Positions 1-7,861 of a stretch of 20,029 nt of DNA are shown here, piece by piece. The DNA is from JALOPX01 sp041309605 (GTDB taxonomy: Bacteria > Krumholzibacteriota > Krumholzibacteriia > Krumholzibacteriales > Krumholzibacteriaceae): positions 1-20,029 of the forward strand of contig JBFYZH010000043.1 of NCBI GenBank assembly GCA_041309605.1, given 5' to 3'. Made by a program: the position numbers and the translations under genes. The notes under the pieces were generated by a model. The model was given only the letters and a program-made list of their open reading frames with translations, searched no databases and was not told the DNA's origin. Positions within the stretch are counted from its first letter, which is position 1. Each line of letters starts with the position of its first letter.

Positions 1-752
1 CCGTCATAATGGAAGCTCAGGGACATTACACGATATGTATTTCAAGCCAGATCGGCTGTCCGCTGGGATGCACATTCTGCAGCACAGGATCGGGTGGATT
101 CGAAAGAAATCTCAGGGCCGACGAGATACTAAACCAGATACTCTTTTTCAGGATGAACCATATCCCCCGCGGACACAGGTTCAACATAGTCTTCATGGGC
201 ATGGGCGATCCGTTCCTCAACATCGAAAATGTTTCGCGTTCGCTTGCCATCATAAACGACATCGATGCTTTCGCCCTCAGGGAGAAGAGGGTCACCGTCA
301 GCACGGCCGGTTTCCCGGAGCGGATCACCGCTATGGCTTCATCCGCTCTTAAATTCGGCCTGGCCGTCTCCATCAACGCGACATCGGAACGGGTCCGATC
401 CGAGCTCATGCCGGCGGCTGGCGGCCTCCACGAAACCCTCGACGCCGCAGAGCAATTCGCGCGGCTGAGAAAAACGAGGACGACGCTCGAATACGTGCTG
501 ATCGAAGGAGTGAACGACAGCCGGGAAGACGCTGCCAGGCTGTCCGACCTGACCGCGGGAAGGCCGTTCAAGATCAACCTGATCCCTTTCAACGAATGGA
601 AGGGTTGCGCATTCAGAAAACCGTCGGAGAACAGGATCGAGGAATTCATAAGGATCCTGCTTCCAAAGGCGCCGGCCGTCACTGTCAGAAGAAGCCAGGG
701 GATCGATATCGGCGCGGCATGCGGTCAATTGCGCATGCGGGAAAAGGGGTGA
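1..752 (+). CDS. rlmN: 23S rRNA (adenine-C2)-methyltransferase RlmN, 5' end cut by window edge
   Basis: Radical-SAM enzyme that methylates C2 of A2503 in 23S rRNA and A37 of some tRNAs, acting in the cytoplasm. The frame is open to the left edge (first full codon at 3), and the ATG at 9 is internal: the residues just before it (V-I) fit the family, and about 100 N-terminal residues are missing. Numbering from the ATG at 9, the radical-SAM cysteines are C17, C21 and C24 (CxxxCxxC). C10 sits where the first catalytic cysteine (C118 in E. coli) belongs, and C238 in the GIDIGAACGQL end matches the methylated cysteine C355. The SAM-binding GMGDP motif is at about 64-68. All key residues of the visible part are present, so the enzyme is probably active. 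The paralogue Cfr shares these cysteines, but the context gives no hint of it. Confidence 0.95.
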   Translation, partial: VIMEAQGHYTICISSQIGCPLGCTFCSTGSGGFERNLRADEILNQILFFRMNHIPRGHRFNIVFMGMGDPFLNIENVSRSLAIINDIDAFALREKRVTVSTAGFPERITAMASSALKFGLAVSINATSERVRSELMPAAGGLHETLDAAEQFARLRKTRTTLEYVLIEGVNDSREDAARLSDLTAGRPFKINLIPFNEWKGCAFRKPSENRIEEFIRILLPKAPAVTVRRSQGIDIGAACGQLRMREKG

Positions 753-769
753 CCGGGGATTTCCCCGGT
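752..769. terminator. Perfect 8-bp hairpin between convergent genes
   Basis: ACCGGGGA, a TT loop and TCCCCGGT form a perfect palindromic stem that starts at the last base of the rlmN stop codon. It lies between rlmN (+) and the metalloprotease gene (-), so it could end transcripts from both sides. No T-run follows on the + strand, so it is a weak candidate for a classical Rho-independent terminator. Confidence 0.45.
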
Positions 770-813
770 ATTCCGGGCTCCCTTGCGCCCGAATTGCCTG
801 AAGGAGACCGGGA

Positions 814-1902
814 CTATTTCAGGAGTATCATTTTTCCAGTCTTCAGATCATCTCCCGATCTCACTGAATAAAAGTAGACGCCGCTGCCTGCCGGCGAGCC
901 ATTGTCGTTTCTTCCGTCCCATACCACATCAAGCCTGCCCTGCCGCAGGTCACCGCGGTAAAGGCTCTTTACGAACCTGCCGTCCGCTCCGTACACATTG
1001 ATTTCGACCGGTCGCGAGACAGGCCCGTCATCGAAAAACGCGCGAATAGTGGTCGACGGGATGAACGGGTTCGGGTAATTGGAAAGCGCAAGTATGCCTC
1101 CCCCGCCCGGCAGCGCATCGTCGCCGGCGATGACCGTGGACACCAGCGAAACGAAGAACTCATCCAGACCCGGCACTTGCGTTGGAAGCGCGATATCCGG
1201 GTTTTCGATCGTGCCTGAATACCTCGATGCGTCCCCCCCGAAGAGGAACCTGAAATCCTCGGCGAAGATCTCCTTCGGCCTGTTTGCATGTACGGCGGAT
1301 GCGAAGAACCGCGGTTCATCGAGAATACCCCGGAGATCGAGGTACTCGGTCCACCTTCCCGAATCGTCGACGGGAAGATATCGATCCTGCACGCAGTGTC
1401 CGAATTCATGTGTCACGGTGAAAGCGGTAAGTTCATATCCTGATTCGAAGACCCCCGGGGAAAGGAAAATCTTCGCGCCCATGGTGGAACTGGCAAGAAA
1501 ATACTTTCTCGGCAGGGGTAATATGTAGATATCGATATCGATATCCATGGAAACGCCGGGTATTTCTATCTCCCTGAGCGCGGCAACCACAAATTCCTCG
1601 TTCAATGGATGGAAACTCCCGTCTCCCTTGTTAAAGATGACCGGATCGGAGATATCCTCCACGAGTAAATAAGAGGACCCCCCGGGGACATCGAGTACAA
1701 GTCTGCCATTAGAGTCCCTGTGGGTCATCGTTTCGATTATCACTTCAGGCTTGTGTATTCTTGCGTTTACACCGTTCAGCATGGATTGGAACTGGGAAAT
1801 TTCCTCCGCCTCAAGATCTGTCGGAAATGACGTCCAGCCCGTTGAAAACAGGACCATGACTAGTATTATACTGTTTCTTTTCAACATGTTATAACCAATC
1901 AT
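814..1902 (-). CDS. Exported HEFGH zinc-metalloprotease-like protein with FlgD-like C-terminal sorting domain
   Basis: 362-aa protein, family not certain. A hydrophobic signal segment at about 10-27 indicates export. HEFGH at 165-169 fits the HExxH zinc site, and the downstream segment around 207-222 (NRPKEIFAEDFRFLFG) resembles the third-ligand glutamate region of gluzincins such as the anthrax lethal factor-like group. Residues 272-362 are a FlgD-like Ig fold opening with NYPNPF, with WDGRNDNG and GVYFY further on. In FCB bacteria this domain is the usual cell-surface or type IX secretion tail. The ATG at 1902 was chosen because AAAGGA lies 6 nt upstream; longer in-frame starts up to 1971 lack such a site, and a later ATG exists at 1887. 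The gene stands alone, converging on rlmN and separated by about 410 bp from the next gene upstream. Substrate unknown. Confidence 0.8.
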   Translation of the reverse strand: MIGYNMLKRNSIILVMVLFSTGWTSFPTDLEAEEISQFQSMLNGVNARIHKPEVIIETMTHRDSNGRLVLDVPGGSSYLLVEDISDPVIFNKGDGSFHPLNEEFVVAALREIEIPGVSMDIDIDIYILPLPRKYFLASSTMGAKIFLSPGVFESGYELTAFTVTHEFGHCVQDRYLPVDDSGRWTEYLDLRGILDEPRFFASAVHANRPKEIFAEDFRFLFGGDASRYSGTIENPDIALPTQVPGLDEFFVSLVSTVIAGDDALPGGGGILALSNYPNPFIPSTTIRAFFDDGPVSRPVEINVYGADGRFVKSLYRGDLRQGRLDVVWDGRNDNGSPAGSGVYFYSVRSGDDLKTGKMILLK

Positions 1903-2311
1903 CAACAATCCTTTCCCGGCATGATGCGCCGGATACCAGGCTGGAAGATTGCAACCGGCGTTCCATGGCACGAAATACCGTGAAAGAGAGGGCAGGCCGG
2001 CGGGGTGAATCGGTCAGTAACCGTCCCATATTATTAAATTCACATGTTAATTGTTTATCGTTTAATGAATTAACTGATCGAACATAAATCGAAGCAATAC
2101 TCCTGGGGAGTTACGAATTTATTTCCCATTTAGGGTAAGAAACACCTTGGAAGGATATTGTCCGGAAAAACGGGGATTTTCACCCTAAAAAATCCGGCCT
2201 ATTAACGATTTCTATCATTTATTTCTTTTTAAGACAAGAAGTTATGCGGCAAGTCCATTATATGTGTAAATATTCCCAATGGAAGTTCCCTTATCGGGAT
2301 GACCAGCCGGT
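1903..2311. other. AT-rich intergenic region with nested inverted repeats
   Basis: No supportable gene. The DNA between about 2020 and 2275 is clearly more AT-rich than its surroundings. It holds TTTAGGGT at 2129-2136 facing ACCCTAAA at 2182-2189, and GGATTTT at 2174-2180 facing AAAATCC at 2189-2195. The second pair could help end the Omp85 transcript. I could not find a convincing -35/-10 pair for the metalloprotease gene, although its promoter should be here. Confidence 0.5.
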
Positions 2312-3796
2312 TTAGAATCTAGTCGTGGATGTAATGTAAAAAACGGGTTCGTTGCCCCTGCTGAAAGCGGTCTCAAAGCGCAGGATATTCTGGATCGGGG
2401 AGATGATCTCAAACCCGAAACCGCCGGACGAATGGAACACGGCATCTTCGAGATCGGGAAGATTTTCCATGAGTGCGCCGTTATCGATAAAAGTGACCGC
2501 GTTCATGGCAAGATCGACCTTTCCTACCAAGGGCAGGCTGAATAACACCGGGCCGAAGATCCTTTTTCTCCACTGTATCGATTCGGTCACCTTCAGCAGC
2601 CCACTGATATCTTCGTTCGAATATCCGCGAAGATCGGTCTTACCCCCGAGCCTCATCCTGTAGTAGGAGGGCAGATCGCCCTCCCTGTCCTCTATACTTA
2701 TCCCCGCGATGAACGTTCCGGCTCTTACTGTGGGAATGTAAAAATTTCCGGTAAATGTGTAGTATCTGTATTGCTTGTTTTCTCAGCGCAAACTGAATAA
2801 GCGCTTCGCGTCCACTCCCGCATATACTCCCCTGAAGGGCGCAACCAGGTTATCCCTGCTGTCATAGACGAGATTCAATCCGCAACTCAAAAGAAGCTGC
2901 CTGAAAAATATCCCCTCGGGCCCGACCGTATTTCCTGGGATGGTCATCCTTGAGACCCTTTCTTCGACGACCAGTTCAGGAGTGAACCACAACTGCCTGA
3001 TCATGCTGCCTGTAAGCGGAAACCCGACTGCTATCTTCACACCGTTGCTGACCTTGATGAAATCGGCGGTTTGCGGTTTTTCGATCCTGAAATACGAAAA
3101 CAGACTCATGCTCGCCCTGAGCCTGAAATCCCCGAGCCAGGGCGCCAGCCAGGTCACACCCCCGCCCCTCTCTTTATCCGACCTCTCCCTGTAAGTCATC
3201 AGGAGATCCTCGCCGACACCCCTGAAATTCTTGATCCTCCACCTGAATCCGTAAGTGATACCTCTGTCTATGCTGTAATCCACGGTCGGGAAAGGATACT
3301 TCATGAAAAGCCCGGGGCGTTCCTCGACCCTGACATCGACGCTGCACCTTTCTTCCTTCACCCGATGGACGGTAATTTCGACTGTGGAGAAAAACCCCAT
3401 TCCTCTGATGTACGAGTTGTCCCTTATAACAAGGGCTTCATCGAGACGATCCCCTTGCCTTGTCGCCATCTCCCGGATTATCGTCCTGCGGTCGGTATAC
3501 CTGTTACCCGTGACCGTTATTGTATCGATGATGCATCCTGAAAATGGTCGAAACGATTCCTCCATCGCTTCGGCATCGGACGCCGGGCAATTGTCAGCAC
3601 CGTTCCTGTTACCCAATCCGAATCTTCGGGCAAAAGACTCCAGAGCTCCGGGGGCCCGTTCTTCCTTCGCGCGAACGCCGCCCGGGTGAGGGGCCTTCCC
3701 CTTTTCCGGCACATCGTTCTCGAAGGCGTGGAGAGACGAGGCGATGGATAAAATTACGGCGGTGATTAAAAATACTGGAATGTTTCTGAGGTTCAA
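2312..3796 (-). pseudogene. Omp85/BamA-type outer-membrane protein with one POTRA domain, interrupted by an in-frame TGA
   Basis: Reads as a signal peptide (1-24, cleavage after SLHA), a charged linker, one POTRA-like domain (about 88-162, beginning IDTITVTGNRY) and an Omp85 beta-barrel. Codon 338 is TGA (2785-2783). Translation would continue in the same frame for 42 codons and then 114 more, without another stop, to TAA at 2312. The part beyond the stop contains the family's LRGY motif (389-392, stop counted) and ends in aromatic Phe, as outer-membrane barrels do. A product stopped at 337 aa would lack that motif and the last strands and should not fold as a barrel. Full length would be about 494 aa, with one POTRA rather than BamA's several, so it is not the essential BamA. 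The start is TTG at 3796 with GGAG 10 nt upstream. It may be a recent pseudogene, a read-through gene or a sequence error; the rest of the frame looks undecayed. Confidence 0.8.
2783..2785 (-). other. In-frame TGA codon inside the Omp85 reading frame
   Basis: The local reading is R-L-F-S-L-R, TGA, E-N-K-Q-Y-R-Y-Y, with both flanks in the same frame. At least five other genes here end in TGA (rlmN, eno, the ZIP transporter, the EamA protein and the SpoIIAA-like protein), so TGA is a normal stop in this genome. The bases after it are AT-rich and show no strong stem-loop of the kind needed for bacterial selenocysteine insertion. Confidence 0.85.
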
Positions 3797-3844
3797 TATT
3801 CCGAGACTCCGGATCCTTACACCAGGGTATGTGATTTACACCGT

Positions 3845-3873
3845 AAGATAATAAGGGACGGTTGCCCTGTAAA
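3845..3873 (-). promoter_or_regulatory. Candidate sigma70-type promoter of the Omp85 gene
   Basis: On the minus strand, TTTACA (3873-3868), a 17-nt spacer and TATCTT (3850-3845) lie about 50 nt before the TTG start. The -35 box overlaps a small hairpin (GCCCT-GTAA-AGGGC, 3864-3877) just past the end of the upstream gene. This suggests the Omp85 gene can be transcribed separately from the sigma operon. Confidence 0.4.
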
Positions 3874-3887
3874 GGGCTTTGATCGCC

Positions 3888-5228
3888 CTATTCCGGAAGT
3901 TTCGGCCTGTTCTTCAGGTCGAGGAGCCCCGCTTTCGAGACGATGAGAGCTCCGGTCCCTGCAAAACCCGCAACGAGGTTGATAAATACACTGAGCAGTT
4001 TCAGCAGGCCCGAAGCGAAGAAAATGGGGTTAATAAACATGACGGCGGATAAAAGCGCCGGTACCGAAAGCACGAAGAACCCGATGAATCCCTTGATGAA
4101 AAGCGAATCCACCCCTATGTTGAATTTCGCGGCGACGATCCGCCCGACGGCGAGGGAACTGACGAAATACCCCATGATAATCAGCGCGATGTAGGAAAGG
4201 ACTATCAGTATGGCGACCGGGATGCCGATTATGGTTATACTGAGGATCACGGCTATGATAGCCATCACGATCCCTCCGAAAAGGATCGCGAGTATCCCCA
4301 CTCCGAAGGACTTGAAGAAAGAACCGAAAACGTAATCCGATGACTTCCTCATCCTGTCGGGGAGAAAGTAGATTATCAGAAGTATCAGCAGAGTGCCGGC
4401 GATGAAACTGACGATCTTGACGATGGCGTTGAACAGTCCGCTTCCGAATCGCGCGACAAAAGGAAGCCCGATAAAACCCGGAGTACCTCCGACAACGACT
4501 GTCTGGCCCCTGACATTTGCATTGTCGTCCTGGTCGAGGGTTCCGAACACCGATACGACTTCACCGTTTACGATTGCGTTTTCACCGATATCTATATCCC
4601 CGATGATACTTACCACATCCCCGGTGACCTTTCCTTCGACTTCTATATCGCCGAAAATGGCCACCACATCGCCGCGCACCATTTCGTTGCGGCCGATGTG
4701 TATATCCTCGCCGAACCTCACGAACTGATCGTTGCGGATTACCTTAAAATCGCGATCTTCGACATCCGAGCTTCCGCTGTCGGATGACAGATCGATCATG
4801 CCGTCCAATATCAGGTTGATTTCGTCGTCGTTGAGAACATCCTCCAGATCCCTGGTGAGCCTTTCCGTATCCATGTGCAGGAAAACTTCTTCACCGTCTT
4901 CCGAACCCACTTTGACGCCCTTGTCCGATATCGATATCCTGATGCTTTTATCCCTGCCGCCGGAGGATTTTTTTATCCGGTCCTTGTATTTAATGATTCC
5001 AGTATCATCCTTTGCGGGCCGTTTGATTCCGGTAGCGAGGGAATCCCCACTGGTCGTCTTTTTCGCGCCCGATATGGAATCTTCCTTCGTCTCAGGCTGA
5101 GTAAAAACTGAAATGACAGGCGATACGGCATGGATGACCGTTCTGGCCGTGTGCCCGGCGCTCAGCGTGAAGATCACGCAGATCACGGGGATCATTTTGC
5201 CCGCAATGATGTTAATAAATGCCAGCAT
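3888..5228 (-). CDS. Bactofilin-like beta-helix protein fused to a polytopic membrane domain
   Basis: 446-aa membrane protein. An N-terminal hydrophobic segment (about 5-24) is followed by a Lys/Ser/Asp-rich low-complexity stretch (50-165). A short beta-helix follows at 177-248, made of roughly 18-residue repeats (GDVVAIFGDIEVEG, GDVVSIIGDIDIGE, GEVVSVFGTLDQDD, GQTVVVGG) as in polymer-forming cytoskeletal proteins. Residues 262-435 hold about five to six membrane helices, including the Ile-rich run 311-354. The ATG at 5228 overlaps the end of the anti-sigma gene by 17 bp and has AAGGAG 6 nt upstream, so translation coupling is likely. As the last gene of the sigma operon it is a likely target or sensor of that system. 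Its role, perhaps membrane-anchored scaffolding, is inference. Confidence 0.75.
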   Translation of the reverse strand: MLAFINIIAGKMIPVICVIFTLSAGHTARTVIHAVSPVISVFTQPETKEDSISGAKKTTSGDSLATGIKRPAKDDTGIIKYKDRIKKSSGGRDKSIRISISDKGVKVGSEDGEEVFLHMDTERLTRDLEDVLNDDEINLILDGMIDLSSDSGSSDVEDRDFKVIRNDQFVRFGEDIHIGRNEMVRGDVVAIFGDIEVEGKVTGDVVSIIGDIDIGENAIVNGEVVSVFGTLDQDDNANVRGQTVVVGGTPGFIGLPFVARFGSGLFNAIVKIVSFIAGTLLILLIIYFLPDRMRKSSDYVFGSFFKSFGVGILAILFGGIVMAIIAVILSITIIGIPVAILIVLSYIALIIMGYFVSSLAVGRIVAAKFNIGVDSLFIKGFIGFFVLSVPALLSAVMFINPIFFASGLLKLLSVFINLVAGFAGTGALIVSKAGLLDLKNRPKLPE

Positions 5229-5859
5229 GCGTATCTCCTTTTCTCCAGGCGCCCCGTGTCATTCTGATGACCAGGTACATGATACCAGCCACCGCGATCA
5301 TTGTCAGCCCAATATATACCAGCGGCATGCCCGCGATCTGTCTTTGCATCGTCTTTAAAAGGATCCTTCCGGCCACCCTGTATTTCTCGATGGAATTCGT
5401 GTAGTTGACGAGCAGCGAGGGATCGTCGATCATTTTTCTCGCGATATACAGACCCGATCCGGCCAGTTCCGCCAGTTTCCTCCCGGCAGACGCCATGACA
5501 TAGAGGAACGGCGTGTAGATGGCTGTAAAAAGCGCGAACACCGCCGCGGCGATCCCGGAAATCCTCAGAGGAGCGGGGAACCCTTCCCAGAAGTTCCGGA
5601 GCGAAATCGCCGCATTCCTCAGCGCCGTCCTCCTGTACCTTGCGACGTTTACGTTGGCCATCACGTTGCGATCGAAATCCGCCGAAGGCTTGAACAGCTC
5701 CATTTTTTCAAGAGCGCGGAATACGCCGGCAAACTGACTGTCCAGCCTGCGGCACGCGTCACATCCGTGCAGATGATTCTCATACTCGGCCATGGCGGCG
5801 GGATCGAGTGCTCCGTCATGGTATCTCTGCACAAGCATTCTGAAAATATGACACTTCAT
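5212..5859 (-). CDS. Anti-sigma factor with zf-HC2 zinc finger and two membrane segments
   Basis: 215-aa protein. The N-terminal zinc-binding anti-sigma domain has C3, H29, C33 and C36 (HxxxCxxC) in about 40 residues, the standard zf-HC2 layout that holds an ECF sigma factor at the membrane. Hydrophobic segments at about 100-124 and 179-200 predict two membrane spans with a region of about 55 residues between them; both termini would then face the cytoplasm, as binding of the sigma factor requires. The cognate sigma is most likely the one encoded at 6968-7573, two genes upstream. The start has GAGGAG 9 nt upstream, overlapping the end of the preceding gene (6-bp gap). The insertion of another gene between sigma and anti-sigma is somewhat unusual, since the two are normally adjacent. 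Confidence 0.85.
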   Translation of the reverse strand: MKCHIFRMLVQRYHDGALDPAAMAEYENHLHGCDACRRLDSQFAGVFRALEKMELFKPSADFDRNVMANVNVARYRRTALRNAAISLRNFWEGFPAPLRISGIAAAVFALFTAIYTPFLYVMASAGRKLAELAGSGLYIARKMIDDPSLLVNYTNSIEKYRVAGRILLKTMQRQIAGMPLVYIGLTMIAVAGIMYLVIRMTRGAWRKGDTHAGIY

Positions 5860-5865
5860 CCCGAT

Positions 5866-6954
5866 CTACTCCTCGCTCTCTTCTATATTTATGTTGCCGC
5901 TCGCCGTCTCCACGAATACCTTCGCTTTTCCTTCTCTCACCACTCCAGAGATGTTGTTTCTTCCGACATTTTTTATGTCGATCGGAAGATGCACCGAAAT
6001 CTCCCCGGATGTCGTTCCCGCCCTGAGAATATATCCGCCCTCCATCAGGTGAAGAAACCTCAGGGAAATATCTCCGCTGGAAGCAATAATCCTGTAATCG
6101 ACATCCTTTTCGGGCGTGACCCTGAAGGATGTGGCGCCGCTCGCCGTGGAGGCGTCTATCGCTCCCCTGACATCTATGAACCTCGCTTCCGCGCTTATTC
6201 CACGGTACTCTATGCCTCCGACGCCCTCTACGATCACGGTGCCGTATTCGATCGTACAATTCAGGTCACCGCCAAGCCCGGCGAGTTCCATCCTGCCCGA
6301 AGATGTTTCTGCTTTGACGTTACCCGAGATGTTCTTCGCGTATATTCTCCCGCTCTCTGTCTTTAAATCGGCGTCGCCTCCGATATTCATCGCCCCGATA
6401 CTGCCTGCGGAAACCGCGGACGCTATCTTGCCTCGTATATTTTTAATCTCGACGTCTCCGCTCGAGGTGTTGGCCCGGACATCGGAGTCCATACCGGTTA
6501 TCGATATCCTTCCGCTCGCGGTCAAGACCGCCGTCTCGATGTTCTTCGGCAGGATTACTTCGAGTTCCATGCTTATCCCGGACTGCCTGTTGACGAGGAA
6601 GGAAATCAGGTTCTTCTTAATCTGGTAATTCTTCGGGTAAATCGTCTCTATCCTTATTATGCCGGCGGATCTTGTGATCTTGATCTCCATCTGACGGATT
6701 AATTCCTTGGCCTCCGACTCGTTTTCCGCATTTCCGCTTCTGATTGCCTTCAGGAAAATCTCAGTGCGGCCCTCTTCGCCGGTAACGGAAATGTTTCCAT
6801 TGATCCCCTCTATGACGACCGTCTTCTCGTTGCCGACGGCGATCGTGCGGGAATCCGTCTCCATGAAAGCGTGGGAAGCCTCCGATTCAGCCGCCGCCAT
6901 GAATACTATCACCATGGAGGCCAAGACGGCCGGACTTTTTACATATTTCGACAT
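5866..6954 (-). CDS. DUF4097-family exported beta-repeat protein
   Basis: 362-aa protein with an N-terminal signal segment (about 7-26), so exported or membrane-anchored. From about 145 to the end it is built of short repeats with the pattern (A/S)-S-G-x-(I/V): ASGRISITG, SSGDVEIKNI, ESGRIYAKNI, SSGRMELAGL, ASSGDISLRF, TTSGEISVHL, ASGNINIEES. This is the hallmark of DUF4097 (putative adhesin), predicted to form a right- or left-handed beta structure. The ATG at 6954 was chosen because AGGGAGG lies 7 nt upstream and the sigma gene stops 13 bp before it; an in-frame start at 7008 would overlap the sigma gene. DUF4097 genes often sit beside ECF sigma/anti-sigma pairs, but their molecular role is not established. 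Here it may sense or shield the envelope, which is inference. Confidence 0.85.
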   Translation of the reverse strand: MSKYVKSPAVLASMVIVFMAAAESEASHAFMETDSRTIAVGNEKTVVIEGINGNISVTGEEGRTEIFLKAIRSGNAENESEAKELIRQMEIKITRSAGIIRIETIYPKNYQIKKNLISFLVNRQSGISMELEVILPKNIETAVLTASGRISITGMDSDVRANTSSGDVEIKNIRGKIASAVSAGSIGAMNIGGDADLKTESGRIYAKNISGNVKAETSSGRMELAGLGGDLNCTIEYGTVIVEGVGGIEYRGISAEARFIDVRGAIDASTASGATSFRVTPEKDVDYRIIASSGDISLRFLHLMEGGYILRAGTTSGEISVHLPIDIKNVGRNNISGVVREGKAKVFVETASGNINIEESEE

Positions 6955-6967
6955 CCTCCCGCCTCCC

Positions 6968-7573
6968 TTATGACAGATCGTCCTCGATGGCCCCGTCATC
7001 TTCGACAAGCCCTTTCTGAAGAAAAATATCCTTTATCATATTTCTCGCCCTGTGAATCCTCGCCTTGACCGTGCCCAGGGGTATTCCCAGGTTGTCCGCT
7101 ATCTCCTCATACGACAACTGTTCCTGGTGCCTCAGGATCACTATTATCCTGTAATGATCCGGAAGCGCCGCTATGGCCTGTTCCAACATGTCCATCATCT
7201 CCCTGTTTTCAATTTCCCTGTCGGGATTGATGATATCCGAGGGTATCTGGCGGGACATCTCGCCATCGGTTCCGGAAACAGGCTCATCGATAGAAACGAC
7301 GCCGCTCCTTCTGCGGCGGATAAAATCGATGCACAGATTCGATGTGATCCTGTACAGCCAGCTTGAAAAAGGGTACGACGGATTGTACCTGTCAAGAACG
7401 TTGAAAGTCCTGATAAAAACATCCTGGGCAAGGTCCTCCGCGTCAGAATGGTTCCTGACCATCCGCATGCAGATGCTGAAGACCGGGTTCCGGTATTTGA
7501 CCAGGAGTTCTTCAAAGGCTTTTCCCTCTCCTTTCAGGCAACGTTCGACAAGATCTGCATCTTCATGCTTCAA
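6968..7573 (-). CDS. ECF-type RNA polymerase sigma factor
   Basis: 201-aa group 4 sigma factor. Region 2 (about 20-90) contains DAEDLAQDVFIRTF for core binding, then FSSWLYRITSNLCIDFIRRRR for -10 recognition. Region 4 (about 128-182) has LPDHYRIIVILRHQEQLSYEEIA and the helix-turn-helix IPLGTVKARIHRAR for -35 recognition. There is no region 1.1 or 3, as expected for ECF factors. An acidic tail (EDDGAIEDDLS) follows region 4. The start is TTG at 7573 with AAGG 8 nt upstream; no ATG or GTG is available before region 2. It is the first gene of an operon with the DUF4097 protein, a zf-HC2 anti-sigma and a beta-helix membrane protein, and diverges from enolase. It probably directs an envelope-related regulon under control of that anti-sigma factor. 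Confidence 0.93.
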   Translation of the reverse strand: MKHEDADLVERCLKGEGKAFEELLVKYRNPVFSICMRMVRNHSDAEDLAQDVFIRTFNVLDRYNPSYPFSSWLYRITSNLCIDFIRRRRSGVVSIDEPVSGTDGEMSRQIPSDIINPDREIENREMMDMLEQAIAALPDHYRIIVILRHQEQLSYEEIADNLGIPLGTVKARIHRARNMIKDIFLQKGLVEDDGAIEDDLS

Positions 7574-7636
7574 TTGTTACACCTTGAGTACGGGACCGTG
7601 TGAAAATTGTTTCGCACGACACATATCTTTTTACTA

Positions 7637-7665
7637 TTTATAAAGTTGCACATAGCCGCGAAAAA
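7637..7665 (-). promoter_or_regulatory. Weak candidate promoter of the sigma operon
   Basis: On the minus strand TATAAA (7642-7637) stands 17 nt after TTTTTC, a poor -35 box. A GCAACTTT element resembling an ECF -35 box is also here, but the nearest GTC lies too far downstream for the usual spacing. Autoregulation therefore cannot be claimed. Confidence 0.2.
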
Positions 7666-7768
7666 AGATAGCAGGATAGACGGAAAGTGAAAAGCCGAAT
7701 CTTGCAACACATTCTATTACAAAATGTTATGACATCCAGGTCCCCGGATTCGCACCCTTCAATTTTTC

Positions 7769-7797
7769 TTGACACATGGCTTTGATAAACCTAGACT
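7769..7797 (+). promoter_or_regulatory. Sigma70-type promoter of eno
   Basis: TTGACA (7769-7774, full consensus), a 17-nt spacer and TAGACT (7792-7797, four of six). This places the transcript start near 7804 and leaves a leader of about 58 nt before the enolase ATG. Confidence 0.7.
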
Positions 7798-7861
7798 CGC
7801 TGCTGGGTTCAATTATGTCTTATTCGTTGCGGCTGAGCCGGTTATATCCGGGGAGGGATTC

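Noticed and set aside
2783..2785. Selenocysteine at the internal TGA
   Set aside because: The downstream bases are AT-rich without a clear stem-loop, the site is in an outer-membrane barrel strand with no redox role, and no selenocysteine machinery is in the window.
2312..3796. Frameshift or two separate genes in the Omp85 region
   Set aside because: The part before and the part after the stop are in the same frame with 42 sense codons between the TGA and the next ATG, so no frameshift is needed, and the second part is only the end of a barrel.
7574..7665. ECF-type autoregulated promoter before the sigma gene
   Set aside because: GCAACTTT resembles an ECF -35 box but the nearest GTC is about 6 nt further away than the usual spacing allows.
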